Shown: positions 20,288-30,514 of the stretch, piece after piece
How the letters are laid out: each line of letters opens with the position of its first letter
Position numbering within the stretch: the stretch's first letter is position 1
Assembly: GCF_044377035.1 (NCBI RefSeq)
Contig: NZ_JBILJW010000017.1
Coordinates: forward strand, 9,755-73,754
DNA length: 64,000 bases
Source: Silanimonas sp044377035
GTDB taxonomy: Bacteria; Pseudomonadota; Gammaproteobacteria; Xanthomonadales; Xanthomonadaceae
Direction of reading: 5' to 3'
Notes under the pieces: model-generated
The model's input: only the letters and a program-made list of their open reading frames with translations
What the model was told of the DNA's origin: nothing
The model's database searches: none
Made by a program: the position numbers and the translations under genes

Positions 20288-20953
20288 TCAGGGCGCGGCG
20301 TGCAGCCGGTCGTCGTCGCCGAGGCGCAGGGGTTCGCGCAGCGGGGCGCCCTGCCAGCGGATGGCATCGGCATCGAGCCGCAGCGCGCCGCCGGCGACGG
20401 CAGCGACGCTGGCGAGGAGCAGCGGATGCTCGCGGGCCAGCACGCGCGCGGCCAGGGTTTCCGCCGTATCGCCGTCGTGCACCGGCACGCGCACCTGGGC
20501 CAGCACCGGGCCGGCGTCCAGTTCGGGGATCACCACGTGGACGCTCGCCCCGTGCTCGGCATCGCCGGCCTCCAGCGCGCGCTGGTGCGTGTGCAGGCCC
20601 GGGTGGCGCGGCAGCAGCGAGGGATGGATGTTGATCATGCGGTTCGGGAAACGGGCGATCGCGGCGGCGCCGATGATGCGCATGTATCCCGCACAGACGA
20701 TGAGGTCGGGCTGAACCGCGTCGATGGCGTCGAACATCGCCGCGTCGAAGGCGTCGCGCGTTTCGAAAGTGTTCGGCTTCATCGCCCAGGCGTGGACGCC
20801 GGCCTCGGCGGCGAGGGCCATGGCGCCGCTCTGTGGCTTGTCGGAGAACACGCCGACCACGCTGCCGTGGATGTGCCCCGCGGCGCAGGCCTGGAGCAGG
20901 GCTGCGAAGTTGCTGCCGCGCCCCGAGGCGAGGACCGCGAGGCGCAAGCTCAT
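20288..20953 (-). CDS. purN: Phosphoribosylglycinamide formyltransferase
   Basis: A 221-aa enzyme transferring formyl from 10-formyl-THF to GAR in purine synthesis. The N-terminal ASGRGSNFAALL phosphate loop, the NIHPSLLP catalytic block (Asn, His) and the later VIPELDAGPVLAQ with the catalytic Asp are present. It starts inside the stop of the small membrane protein gene (ATGA), which follows purM. Confidence 0.95.
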   Translation of the reverse strand: MSLRLAVLASGRGSNFAALLQACAAGHIHGSVVGVFSDKPQSGAMALAAEAGVHAWAMKPNTFETRDAFDAAMFDAIDAVQPDLIVCAGYMRIIGAAAIARFPNRMINIHPSLLPRHPGLHTHQRALEAGDAEHGASVHVVIPELDAGPVLAQVRVPVHDGDTAETLAARVLAREHPLLLASVAAVAGGALRLDADAIRWQGAPLREPLRLGDDDRLHAAP

Positions 20954-21207
20954 CGCGAGGGCGCGCGGCGGGGTACCGCGAGACGCCACGCCAGCACGGC
21001 CGCGCCCAGCGCGGTCATGATGCACATCGCGAACAGCGGCAGGGCGGCCTGCAGCAGCAGCCAGCCGAAATCGACATCGCGCTGCACGTGTTGGATGAAG
21101 GCGAAATCGTCCTTCCGCACCAGCGGCCAGAGCGCAATGGCTCCGGCGGAAGTGGCGGCCGCGAGGAGGGCGGACAGCGCGATGGCGATGCGGCGTGCCG
21201 AGCCCAT
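20950..21207 (-). CDS. Small two-span membrane protein
   Basis: An 85-aa protein with two predicted membrane helices, one at about 5-25 and one at about 52-72. A short loop with FAFIQHVQRDVDFGW separates them, and the tail is Arg-rich. It sits between purM (11 bases) and purN (4-base overlap), so it is translated with them. No family recognised. The start was chosen because it gives the first helix and follows the purM stop closely; the open frame continues upstream inside purM. Confidence 0.6.
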   Translation of the reverse strand: MGSARRIAIALSALLAAATSAGAIALWPLVRKDDFAFIQHVQRDVDFGWLLLQAALPLFAMCIMTALGAAVLAWRLAVPRRAPSR

Positions 21208-21218
21208 GCCTCCGGCCC

Positions 21219-22292
21219 TCAGCCGATGCGCACGCGCTCGTGCACCGACGCGCCGGCGCTCTTCACCACGCGGCCGATCGGGCGCGGCGGCAGGCCTGCG
21301 GCGGTGAGCGGTGCGGACAGCGCCGGGATCGACGCTTCCGGCACCACCAGCACGAAGCCGATGCCGCAGTTGAAGGTGCGCCACATCTCGGCGTCGGCGA
21401 TGGCGCCTTCGCGCTGCAGCCACTCGAACACCGGCGGCAGGATGATCGTCGAGGCGTCGATGTCGAGGCCGAGGCCATCCGGAATGACGCGGATGATGTT
21501 CTCGGTGAGGCCGCCGCCGGTGATGTGCGCCATGCCGTGGATCGGCGAATCAGCGCCCGGGAAGGCCTGCAGCAGCGACAGGATCGGCTTCACGTAGAGC
21601 TGGGTCGGGGCCATCAGCGCGTCGATCAGCGGCACGCCGCCGACCTGCACGTCGAGGCCGCCCTTGGCCGCGTCGAAGCCGGCGCGTGCCAGCACCTTGC
21701 GGATCAGCGAGTAGCCATTGCTGTGCGGGCCGGAGGAGGGCAGGGCCAGCAGCACATCGCCTTCGCGCACACGTCCGCCGTCGCGCAGCTCGCTCTTCTC
21801 CACCGCGGCGACGCAGAAGCCGGCGAGGTCGTATTCGCCGGGCGCGTACATGTCGGGCATCTCGGCCGTTTCGCCGCCGATCAGCGCGCAGCCCGAGAGC
21901 TCGCAGCCACGGGCGATGCCGCCGATGACCGCGGCCGCGGTGTCGATGTGCAGCTTGCCCGTGGCGAAATAGTCGAGGAAGAACAGCGGCTCGGCACCCT
22001 GCACCAGCACGTCGTTGACGCACATGGCCACGAGGTCGATGCCGATGGTGTCGTGGCGGTTCAGCTGCTGGGCCAGCTTCAGCTTGGTGCCCACACCGTC
22101 GGTGCCGGAGACCAGCACCGGCTCGCGGTACTTGCCGGAGAGGTCGAACAGGGCGCCGAAGCCGCCGAGCCCGCCCATCACTTCGGGGCGGAAGCTGCGC
22201 TTCACCAGCGGCTTGATGCGCTCGACGAGGTCGTTGCCGGCGTCGATGTCGACCCCCGCGTCGCGGTAGGTCAGGGGCGTCGGGGTGCTCAC
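21219..22292 (-). CDS. purM: Phosphoribosylformylglycinamidine cyclo-ligase
   Basis: A 357-aa AIR synthetase closing the imidazole ring of purines. The start of the domain, TYRDAGVDIDAGN, and GTDGVGTKLKLAQ, GGETAEMPDMY, SSGPHSNGYSLIR and HITGGGLTENI are all intact. I chose the GTG at 22292 because a GAAGG site lies 10 bases upstream. An in-frame ATG at 22313 would add 7 residues but has no clear ribosome site. Confidence 0.93.
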   Translation of the reverse strand: MSTPTPLTYRDAGVDIDAGNDLVERIKPLVKRSFRPEVMGGLGGFGALFDLSGKYREPVLVSGTDGVGTKLKLAQQLNRHDTIGIDLVAMCVNDVLVQGAEPLFFLDYFATGKLHIDTAAAVIGGIARGCELSGCALIGGETAEMPDMYAPGEYDLAGFCVAAVEKSELRDGGRVREGDVLLALPSSGPHSNGYSLIRKVLARAGFDAAKGGLDVQVGGVPLIDALMAPTQLYVKPILSLLQAFPGADSPIHGMAHITGGGLTENIIRVIPDGLGLDIDASTIILPPVFEWLQREGAIADAEMWRTFNCGIGFVLVVPEASIPALSAPLTAAGLPPRPIGRVVKSAGASVHERVRIG

Positions 22293-22459
22293 GGGTGGCG
22301 GGCCTTCGGGCATCAAGCGAAGCGCGCAGTTTACCAGCCGGGCTCCGGCCGACGGTCGCCGGGGCCCCCTCGCGGCTGAACCGGGGCCGCCGCGGCCATT
22401 GCCGCGTTGGACGCTTCCGCGCGCCCTGCGGCACCATGGCGCGTCCCTCGGAGTCCACG

Positions 22460-23620
22460 ATGCACGCGCTTTCCTCCCGATCCCTCCGCGCCCTCGCGCT
22501 GTCCGGCCTGCTCCTCGGGGGCGCGATGCCCTCGGCCCACGCGCAGGCGCAGGCCGCCGGCGAAGCGCCCGTCGCGGGCCCCGCTGCGGCGGAACCCGCT
22601 GCGGCGCCCTCGCGGGAGCTCGAGTGGTACACCGCCGAAGTGCCGGTGACCTCGCAGGAGAGCCGCGAGCGTGACGCCGCACTCGGCCGCGCGCTGGCCC
22701 AGGTGCTGGTTCGGGTGAGCGGGCAGGTGGCGGCGCCGAACGACTCCGTGGCGCAGCGGGCGCTGCGCGTCGCCGAATCCATGGTCGTGGGCACCGAGTA
22801 CCGCGATGTCGAGGAATTGGCCGGTGGCGTGCCGGTCCAGCGCCAAGTGCTGGCGGCAAGCTTCGATCCCGACGCCGTCGATGCGCTGGTGGTCGCGGCG
22901 GGCCTGCCGCTGTGGGCCGGCGAGCGGCCGAAGCCGATGCTTTGGCTGGCGGTCGACGATGGCGGCGGCGCCGGCCCGCGCCTCGTTTCGGCGCAACAGA
23001 TCAACGTGGTGAAGCCGCTGGCGCAGCGCGGTCTGGAGCGCGGCCTGCGCTTCCTGCTGCCCGGCGGTACCGCCGTGGAGCAACCGGCCTCCGGCAGCAT
23101 CTGGGCCCTCGATGCCGCCGCGGTCGGCGTGCTGTCCAGCCGCTATGGCGCCCGCGTGCAGCTGCTCGGCAAGGTGGCCCGCGCCGGTGCCGCAGGCTGG
23201 ACCAGCGAATGGCTGCTGGCCGACGGTGCCGAGGAACTGGCGCGCTGGAGCGTCACCGATCCCAGTCCGCAGCGGGCCATCGCCGCGGGTGCGGACCGCG
23301 CGGCCGACACACTGGCGGCGCGGCAGGCGAAGCGCGTCGAGGCCGGCAAGGCCGAAGTGCTGGAGGCGGAAATCCTCGGCATCGACAGCCAGTCCGCGTG
23401 GCTCGACCTCGCCGCCTACTTGCAGTCCCTGCCGGTGCTGCGCGGTTTCGATGTGATCGAAGCCCGCCCCGATGCGATGCGCGTCCGACTCGACCTCGCC
23501 GTCGACCGTGCGCGTTTCGAGGCGATGCTGGGAGGTTCCGGGCGCCTCGTGCCGGAGACCACCGCCTCCGCCACCGATGCGACCCTGCCCGCGCTGGTGC
23601 GCTACCGCGTGGCGCGCTGA
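22460..23620 (+). CDS. DUF2066 domain-containing exported protein
   Basis: A 386-aa protein with a Sec signal peptide (cleavage near AHAQA) and an Ala/Pro-rich linker, then a DUF2066 domain of unknown function. Family-like segments are ALGRALAQVLVRVSGQ and FDPDAVDALVVAAGLPLW, followed by a long beta-rich half with WLAVDDGG. It is divergent from purM and upstream of the PerM-like permease and hda, an arrangement also known from Pseudomonas. The open frame begins earlier, but only the ATG at 22460 gives the signal peptide. Confidence 0.83.
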   Translation: MHALSSRSLRALALSGLLLGGAMPSAHAQAQAAGEAPVAGPAAAEPAAAPSRELEWYTAEVPVTSQESRERDAALGRALAQVLVRVSGQVAAPNDSVAQRALRVAESMVVGTEYRDVEELAGGVPVQRQVLAASFDPDAVDALVVAAGLPLWAGERPKPMLWLAVDDGGGAGPRLVSAQQINVVKPLAQRGLERGLRFLLPGGTAVEQPASGSIWALDAAAVGVLSSRYGARVQLLGKVARAGAAGWTSEWLLADGAEELARWSVTDPSPQRAIAAGADRAADTLAARQAKRVEAGKAEVLEAEILGIDSQSAWLDLAAYLQSLPVLRGFDVIEARPDAMRVRLDLAVDRARFEAMLGGSGRLVPETTASATDATLPALVRYRVAR

Positions 23621-23641
23621 CCCGATGCCAAGGACCGCCCG

Positions 23642-24787
23642 ATGACTGCCCCGCTGCTCTGGTTGCGCCCCTGGCTGTGGCTGGGCGGCTTCGTCGTGCT
23701 CGGCCTGCTGCTCTGGCTGCTGGGCCCCGTGTTGACGCCCTTCGCCGTCGCGGCGCTGTTGGCGTGGATGGCCGACCCGCTGGTCTCTCGCATCGAGCAG
23801 CGCGGGCGCTCGCGCGGAACGGCGGTCACCCTCGTGTTCCTGATGATGAGCCTGCTGTTGGTGCTCGTCGTGCTGCTGCTGGTGCCGATGCTGAAGACGC
23901 AGATCGAGCAGGCGGGCGAGTGGGGCCCGAAGCTCGGCGTGTGGATCACCGGAACGGCGATTCCCTGGGTGGAGGCCCGCTTCAGCGTGTCGATCGCCGC
24001 CTACGTCGATCCGGCGGAACTCGGCAACTTGTTGAAGGAACACTGGCAACAGGCCGGCGGCGTCGCAGCGAACGTGATCGGGGGCCTGTCGAAATCCGGA
24101 CTCGCCTTCCTCGCGCTGGTCGCCAACCTGCTGCTGATCCCGCTGGTCACGTTCTATTTCATGCGCGACTGGCGCGGGATGATCGACGCGGTGCACGGGC
24201 TGATCCCGCGCCCGCTGGAGCCCACGGTCGTACGCCTGGCCCGCGAATCGGATGATGTGCTTGGTGGTTTCCTGCGTGGCCAGGTTAGCGTGATGATCGC
24301 GCTGGGCCTGATCTACGGCGTGGGCTTGAGCCTCATCGGCCTCGACCTCGGCTTCCTGATCGGCATGATCGCCGGCCTGCTCAGCTTCGTGCCCTACCTC
24401 GGTACCGCCATCGGCCTCGTCGCGGCGGTCATCGCCACCCTCGTCGAGCACGGCGATCTTTTCCACCTCGTCCTGGTGTGCGCGGTGTTCAGCGGTGGCC
24501 AACTCATCGAGGGCTTCGTGCTGACGCCGTGGCTGGTGGGCGACCGCATCGGCCTGCATCCGGTGGCGGTGGTGTTCGCGATCATGGCGGGCGGCCAGCT
24601 CTTCGGCTTCCTCGGCATCCTGTTGGCGTTGCCCGCGGCCGCGGTGTTCATGGTGCTGCTGCGCTACGCGCATGAGCGCTACACGCAGAGCGTTCTGTAT
24701 CGCGAAGACCGCGACGGCGACGGCGTGCTGGAAGGCGAGCGCGAAGGCCCGCCTGCCGACGAGGCCCGCGACACGCCGCCTGCATGA
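23642..24787 (+). CDS. AI-2E family transporter / PerM-like permease
   Basis: A 381-aa polytopic inner-membrane protein of the UPF0118 family. Two N-terminal helices form a hairpin (residues about 10-50), a third follows around 60-85, a soluble segment comes next, and a cluster of five helices fills 150-345. The conserved PYLGTAIGL motif and FGFLGILLALPAAA near the end are present. Members include TqsA (AI-2 export) and PerM; the substrate here is not predictable. The acidic tail (DRDGDGVLEGERE) is cytosolic. It overlaps hda by 4 bases. Confidence 0.87.
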   Translation: MTAPLLWLRPWLWLGGFVVLGLLLWLLGPVLTPFAVAALLAWMADPLVSRIEQRGRSRGTAVTLVFLMMSLLLVLVVLLLVPMLKTQIEQAGEWGPKLGVWITGTAIPWVEARFSVSIAAYVDPAELGNLLKEHWQQAGGVAANVIGGLSKSGLAFLALVANLLLIPLVTFYFMRDWRGMIDAVHGLIPRPLEPTVVRLARESDDVLGGFLRGQVSVMIALGLIYGVGLSLIGLDLGFLIGMIAGLLSFVPYLGTAIGLVAAVIATLVEHGDLFHLVLVCAVFSGGQLIEGFVLTPWLVGDRIGLHPVAVVFAIMAGGQLFGFLGILLALPAAAVFMVLLRYAHERYTQSVLYREDRDGDGVLEGEREGPPADEARDTPPA

Positions 24788-25488
24788 GTGCCCAGCTGCC
24801 GCTGGCGCTGCCGGTGGGGCCGGACCAGCGCTTCGAATTGTTCGTCGGCCACGACTGGGCCGTCGAGGTTCTGCGTGCCGCTGCGACGGGCGAACGCGTC
24901 GATGCGTCGATTGATGCCGGCCTGTTCGTCGAAGGCGTCGAGGGGAGCGGCAAGAGCCATCTGCTGTTGGCCGCGTGTCGCGAGGCGCACGAGGCCGGAC
25001 GTCGCGCACGCTACCTGCCGGTGCCGGCCTTTGCTGGCGCGCTCGGCACGATGCTCGAGGGCCTCGACGCGAACGACCTCGTGGCGCTCGACGGCATCGA
25101 GGCTGTTTCCGCTTCACGCGAGGACTGCGAAGCCCTGTTCCACCTGCACAACCGCCTGCGTGACGCGGGACGAACGCTGCTCTACGCATCGCGCCTGCCG
25201 GCTAGCGCCGCCGCCTGGGCGCTGCCGGACCTGCGCTCGCGCCTCGGGCAGGGCCTGAGGGTGTCGCTCGATGTGTTGGATGACGCCGGCCGCCGCGAGG
25301 CGCTGCGTCGCCGCGCCGCACGCCGCGGTCTCGAGCTCGACGACGCCGTGCTCGACTGGCTGTTCCGTCGCGTCGAGCGCGACCTGAAATCTCTCACTGC
25401 GCTGCTGGATCGGCTCGATCGTGCAGCGCTCGCCGCACAGCGCCGGCTGACGGTGCCCTTCGTGCGCCAAGCGCTCGATCTCGATTGA
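24784..25488 (+). CDS. hda: DnaA regulatory inactivator Hda
   Basis: A 234-aa AAA+ protein resembling DnaA domain III. With the beta clamp it stimulates DnaA-ATP hydrolysis after initiation. The clamp-binding motif is at the extreme N-terminus, QLPLAL (residues 4-9). Walker A is the EGSGKSHLL segment near residue 57, a degenerate Walker B reads LVALDGIEA, and an Arg-rich sensor 2 region lies near the end. It starts in an ATGA overlap with the permease gene. Confidence 0.9.
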   Translation: MSAQLPLALPVGPDQRFELFVGHDWAVEVLRAAATGERVDASIDAGLFVEGVEGSGKSHLLLAACREAHEAGRRARYLPVPAFAGALGTMLEGLDANDLVALDGIEAVSASREDCEALFHLHNRLRDAGRTLLYASRLPASAAAWALPDLRSRLGQGLRVSLDVLDDAGRREALRRRAARRGLELDDAVLDWLFRRVERDLKSLTALLDRLDRAALAAQRRLTVPFVRQALDLD

Positions 25489-25528
25489 CCATCCCGCGGC
25501 GCTCCGGCCGCGATGCAAGGGAGGCCCC

Positions 25529-26185
25529 ATGAACGTCCTCGTCTTCCTCGGTTCGCGCCGGGCGTCGTCCCCACCGAGTCCGCCGCGACTCGGCGAACGC
25601 GTCGCCCGCCATCTCGTCGCTGAAGCGTCGACGTCCTTCCAAGTCGAGCTCGTCGATCCGCTGGCGCTGCCGATCGAGCCGGTGTTCCGCCCGGTGTTCA
25701 CGCGGCCGGCGTCCGAGGTTCCGCCGGCGATGGCGGAACTGCACGCACGCATCCGTGCCGCCGACGCCTACGTGATGGTCAGTCCGGAGTACAACCACTC
25801 GCCGAGCCCGGCCCTTACCGATTTGCTGAACGCGTTCCCGAGCTCGGCGTTCGCCTTCAAACCCAGTCTGATCGCGACGTATTCGTCCGGCCAATGGGGT
25901 GGTACGCGGGCCGCGGTCGGGCTGCGCACGTTCCTCTCGGAACTGGGCTGCGTTCCGGTCTCGGCGATGCTGCATTACCCGCACGCGGATCGCGTGTTCG
26001 ACGCCGACGGACGGCCTGCCGCGGGCGAAGACGCCGGCCGCTGGGCAAGTTACGCGGCGCGGGGTCTCTCGCAGCTGGCGTGGTGGGCGCAGGCCGCGGC
26101 GGCCCAGCGCGAAGCGGTTGATCCGTTCGCCGCGTCGCCGCCTTTTCGGCGCCGTCCCACGGAGCGCGACGCTCCGGCGGGTTGA
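25529..26185 (+). CDS. NAD(P)H-dependent FMN reductase family protein
   Basis: A 218-aa flavodoxin-like protein of the FMN_red family. The phosphate-binding loop is in VFLGSRRASSPPSPPRLG (extra Pro and Ser residues make it longer than usual). SPEYNHSPSPALTDLLN is the typical FMN/ring-contact motif, and YSSGQWGGTRAAVGLR follows. The last 40 residues are Ala/Arg/Pro-rich and probably disordered. It may reduce quinones, flavins or chromate; the substrate is unknown. It converges with murU, 3 bases between the stops. Confidence 0.85.
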   Translation: MNVLVFLGSRRASSPPSPPRLGERVARHLVAEASTSFQVELVDPLALPIEPVFRPVFTRPASEVPPAMAELHARIRAADAYVMVSPEYNHSPSPALTDLLNAFPSSAFAFKPSLIATYSSGQWGGTRAAVGLRTFLSELGCVPVSAMLHYPHADRVFDADGRPAAGEDAGRWASYAARGLSQLAWWAQAAAAQREAVDPFAASPPFRRRPTERDAPAG

Positions 26186-26188
26186 ACC

Positions 26189-26908
26189 TCAGCGCAGGGC
26201 GGCGTCGAGGGCCGCCAGCCGCTCGGGCGTGCCCACATCCGTCCATCGGCCGTCGTGGCGTTGGCCGGTGATCACGCCGTTGGCAATAGCCGCATCGAAC
26301 AGCGGGCGCAGCTTGAATCGCGGCGGCGTTTCGTTGGCGCCGGGTGCGTCGCCGACGATCCCGCGCCAGCCATCGAGGAACTCGCGGCGGTACAGGCCGA
26401 TGCCGGAGAAGGTGAGCGCCTCGGCCCCGGCGGTCGCGAGCTGCAGGCGCCCGTCGTTGCCGAGGGCAAAATCGCCGCGGCCGTGATGCTCCGGGTTCGC
26501 CACCATCACGAGGTGCGCAAGGCCTTCGGGTTCGCGAGGCAGCGTGGCGAAGTCGAAATCCGTCCACACGTCCGCGGCGATGGCGAGGAAGGGGGGCTCG
26601 CCCAGCAGCGGCAGGGCGTTGAGCATGCCACCGCCCGTTTCCAGTGGTTCCGGGCCTTCGTGCACGAAGTGCAGTCGCAAGCCCCAGGCCGCGCCGTCAC
26701 CGAGCGCTGGCGCGAAGCAGTCGGCCAGCCAACTCGTGTTGATCACGACGTCGCGGACGCCGAGCGCGGCGAGCTTTTCGAGATGCCAGGCGATCAGCGA
26801 CTTGCCGCCGGCCATGAGCAGGGGCTTCGGCGTGGTCTCGGTGAGCGGACGCATGCGCTCGCCCTTGCCGGCGGCGAAGACGAGGGCGTGCGTCGGGCGG
26901 TCGCTCAT
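26189..26908 (-). CDS. murU: N-acetylmuramate alpha-1-phosphate uridylyltransferase (MurU-like)
   Basis: A 239-aa nucleotidyltransferase. The N-terminal AAGKGERMRPLTETTPKPLL is the nucleotide-binding signature, LETGGG the base-recognition loop, and IAADVWTDFDF holds the metal-binding Asp. It forms UDP-MurNAc from MurNAc-1-P and UTP, bypassing MurA/MurB during cell-wall recycling. The assignment leans on the directly upstream sugar kinase gene; the pair matches the amgK-murU operon of Pseudomonas. Gap 13 bases. Confidence 0.88.
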   Translation of the reverse strand: MSDRPTHALVFAAGKGERMRPLTETTPKPLLMAGGKSLIAWHLEKLAALGVRDVVINTSWLADCFAPALGDGAAWGLRLHFVHEGPEPLETGGGMLNALPLLGEPPFLAIAADVWTDFDFATLPREPEGLAHLVMVANPEHHGRGDFALGNDGRLQLATAGAEALTFSGIGLYRREFLDGWRGIVGDAPGANETPPRFKLRPLFDAAIANGVITGQRHDGRWTDVGTPERLAALDAALR

Positions 26909-26921
26909 GCGGGCGGCGGGC

Positions 26922-27947
26922 TCAGCGGGGCGGCAGCGCGCCGACCTGTGGGAGCACGCGCTCCTCGATCACCGCCTGCAAGGGCTGCAGCATCCGGTGC
27001 TTCGGGATCACGTCGAGCAGGTAACGCACGAATCGCGGCGCGTCGGCGAGGTACTTCGGCTTGCCGTCGCGGTGGTTCAATCGCGCGAAGATGCCGAGCA
27101 CCTTCAGGTGCCGCTGCACGCCGGTCAGATCCACATCGCGGCGGAAGTCGGCCAGATTCGGCACCGGCAGGCCGGCAGCGGTCGCGCGCTCGTGGTAGCG
27201 CGCCACGCCCCAGTCCACGAGGTCCTGCGGCCAGCCGTGGAAGGCGTCCTTGAACAGCGAGAGCACGTCGTAGCTGATCGGCCCGACCACGGCGTCCTGG
27301 AAGTCCAGCACGGCGAGTCCGCCGTCGCGAAGCGGCATCAGGTTGCGCGGCATGAAGTCGCGATGCACCAGCACGGTGGGCTGCGCGAGGATCGCGTCCA
27401 TCAGCCGGCGGTAGACCAGCTCCAGCGGGTCGGTCAGCGCGCAGTCGAGCGGGTGGCCGAGATGAGTGCCCAGGAGCCAGTCGTCGAACAGCTTCAGCTC
27501 GCGGGTCAGCAGGGCCTCGTCGTAGCGCGGGAAGCCGGCGGGCGGCGCGATGGTCTGCAGCGGCAGCAGCTGGTCGAGCGCGGCGTCGAACCAGTCGGTC
27601 GCGTTCGATTCGTCGATGACCTGCAGCAGGGTCTGCGCGCCGAGGTCTTCCAGTAGCAGGAAACCGGCCTCGACCTCGCGGGCCAGAACGCGCGGCACGC
27701 GCACGCCGCCGTGTTCGAGCAGGTCGCGGATAGCGAGCCAGGGACGCACATCCTCCTTGCCGGGCGGCGCGTCCATGAGGATGCGCGTGGGCGTGCCGCT
27801 CGAGCGCCAGTAGCTGCGGAAGCCGGCGTCCATCGACGCGCGCTCCAGCGTTGCGCCGTGATCGCCCAGCGCCATACGGGCGAACGCGAGGCGGTCGTCG
27901 GCGCGTGCGGCGTCGTCGGCCGTCGCGGCCGTTCCGGTGTTCGTCAT
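26922..27947 (-). CDS. amgK: N-acetylmuramate/N-acetylglucosamine kinase AmgK
   Basis: A 341-aa aminoglycoside-phosphotransferase-fold kinase that phosphorylates the anomeric hydroxyl of MurNAc and GlcNAc. The catalytic loop is LVHRDFMPRNLM (HxD with Asn), followed by the metal-binding VLDFQDAVVGPISYD. It works with MurU in the recycling route that bypasses de novo UDP-MurNAc synthesis, a route linked to intrinsic fosfomycin tolerance in Pseudomonas. It is immediately downstream of the GlsB-like gene (4-base gap). Confidence 0.9.
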   Translation of the reverse strand: MTNTGTAATADDAARADDRLAFARMALGDHGATLERASMDAGFRSYWRSSGTPTRILMDAPPGKEDVRPWLAIRDLLEHGGVRVPRVLAREVEAGFLLLEDLGAQTLLQVIDESNATDWFDAALDQLLPLQTIAPPAGFPRYDEALLTRELKLFDDWLLGTHLGHPLDCALTDPLELVYRRLMDAILAQPTVLVHRDFMPRNLMPLRDGGLAVLDFQDAVVGPISYDVLSLFKDAFHGWPQDLVDWGVARYHERATAAGLPVPNLADFRRDVDLTGVQRHLKVLGIFARLNHRDGKPKYLADAPRFVRYLLDVIPKHRMLQPLQAVIEERVLPQVGALPPR

Positions 27948-27951
27948 CGCC

Positions 27952-28218
27952 TCACTTGCCCTTCAGTGCCTTGACCAGCGCGAGCAGCGCCACCGCGCCG
28001 CCCACCGCGGCGGCGAAGCGCATCCAGCGCCCGCCGACGGTGATGTCGAAGGTGTCCAGCACCCACGAGGCGCAGATCGCGCCGGCCATCCCGAGCAGGG
28101 TGGTGAGGATCAGGCCGAGCTTCTGCTTGCCCGGGAAGATCCAGCGCGCCAGCAGCCCAGCGACGAAGCCCAGCAGCAGGATCTGCACCCAGCCGTAGCC
28201 GAGGAAAGCGAGGTCCAT
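27952..28218 (-). CDS. GlsB/YeaQ/YmgE family stress-response membrane protein
   Basis: An 88-aa protein of the transglycosylase-associated (Transgly_assoc) family with three predicted helices at about 8-25, 34-54 and 64-82. The first helix ends in the GLLARWIFPGKQKLG pattern typical of the family. Function is unknown beyond stress association. It lies between the M20 peptidase and amgK genes on the same strand. Confidence 0.8.
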   Translation of the reverse strand: MDLAFLGYGWVQILLLGFVAGLLARWIFPGKQKLGLILTTLLGMAGAICASWVLDTFDITVGGRWMRFAAAVGGAVALLALVKALKGK

Positions 28219-28237
28219 CGAACGTTCTCCCTTGAGA

Positions 28238-29731
<1,494 letters not shown>

Positions 29732-29803
29732 GGCGGGCTCCGTGGCGGCCGCTACGGGCCGGCGTGAATGGCGTGTCCTCGATTGTAGTCGGCGCGCGGA
29801 TCG

Positions 29804-29884
29804 GGGGTAGGAAAATTCCTACAAGACGTCGCGTGAAACTCCTAGCCGACGTCGGGCGCTCGGTCGATAACCTGCCGGACGTCG
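29804..29884 (+). promoter_or_regulatory. Repeat-bearing leader upstream of the comEA-like gene
   Basis: A perfect inverted repeat GTAGGAA-AA-TTCCTAC at about 29807-29822 runs into three direct copies of CCT[A/G]NNNGACGTCG beginning at 29818, 29841 and 29871 (steps of 23 and 30 bases). The GACGTCG core starts at 29825, 29848 and 29878. The first repeat overlaps the right arm of the inverted repeat. The whole block ends 72 bases before the ATG and looks like a regulator-binding array. A GATAAC-like box near 29866 may be the -10. The regulator is not known to me. Confidence 0.5.
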
Positions 29885-29956
29885 GATCGCGATGCTGTCT
29901 CCACCGCGGCACGAACCCCGCCGCGGCCCCAAGGATGACGGACACGGAGCCCCCCA

Positions 29957-30307
29957 ATGAACTTCCTGAGCAAGACTTTCGCCGCGCTGCTGTTGGCCCT
30001 GGCCTTCGCCGGTGCGGCCCAAGCCAACGAGCGCATCAACATCAACACCGCCGATGCCGCCACGCTGGATCGCGTGATGGACGGCGTCGGCCCGGCGAAA
30101 GCCGCGGCCATCGTCGAGCACCGCCGCGTGCACGGCCCGTTCCGCTCGATCGACCAGCTCGTCAACGTGAAGGGCATCGGCCCGGCCACGCTTGAGCTGA
30201 ATCGCGCGCGGATCATGGTGGGTGGTGCACCAGCCGCGGCGCCGGGGACGGCCCGCGCGGCAACGAGCGCCCCGCGCCCCACCGCACCAGCCCCCCGGGT
30301 GCGTTGA
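29957..30307 (+). CDS. ComEA-like helix-hairpin-helix exported protein
   Basis: A 116-aa protein: Sec signal peptide (cleavage after AQA near residue 23), then one ComEA-type double helix-hairpin-helix (residues about 25-88) with ININTADAATLD and VKGIGPATLELNRARI. An Ala/Pro/Arg-rich basic tail ends it. ComEA-type proteins bind incoming DNA in the periplasm during natural transformation. Here the gene stands alone, apart from other com genes, behind a repeat-bearing leader and before a strong terminator. Confidence 0.88.
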   Translation: MNFLSKTFAALLLALAFAGAAQANERININTADAATLDRVMDGVGPAKAAAIVEHRRVHGPFRSIDQLVNVKGIGPATLELNRARIMVGGAPAAAPGTARAATSAPRPTAPAPRVR

Positions 30308-30403
30308 GGCACGGTCTCAAGGACGAGCGCGTCGCCCACGGAGGGGCGCAAGGATGAACCAGGGAGCGCTGCCCCGGACGGCGGCGTGACCGGCAAGGAC
30401 GCT

Positions 30404-30445
30404 GCCCGGTGTCGCCCATGGAATGGGCGGCCGGGCCTTTTTCTT
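30404..30445 (+). terminator. Rho-independent terminator after the comEA-like gene
   Basis: Two nested stems, GCCCGG/CCGGGC outside and CGCCCAT/ATGGGCG inside, joined around a GGA loop, are followed by C and five T. The structure lies about 97 bases downstream of the stop codon, so the transcript has a fairly long 3' tail. Confidence 0.85.
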
Positions 30446-30473
30446 CCGCCCCTTCCCGCATGGCGAGGGGCGG
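30446..30473 (+). repeat. Inverted repeat before the hutD-like gene
   Basis: CCGCCCC and GGGGCGG (7-bp arms) flank a 14-base loop directly after the comEA terminator and 41 bases before the next ATG. It lacks a U-run. It could be a leader hairpin of the hutD-like gene. Confidence 0.4.
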
Positions 30474-30514
30474 GCCAGACTGGCGGGGACCTGTGTTCCG
30501 ATGTCGGCCCCCGC

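Noticed and set aside
22331..25189. A 952-codon open frame on the minus strand opposite DUF2066, the permease and hda
   Set aside because: GC-rich third positions of the plus-strand genes remove stop codons on the other strand. Its translation is low-complexity (runs of Arg, His, Gln, Ala) with no recognisable domain, while the plus strand carries three clear families.
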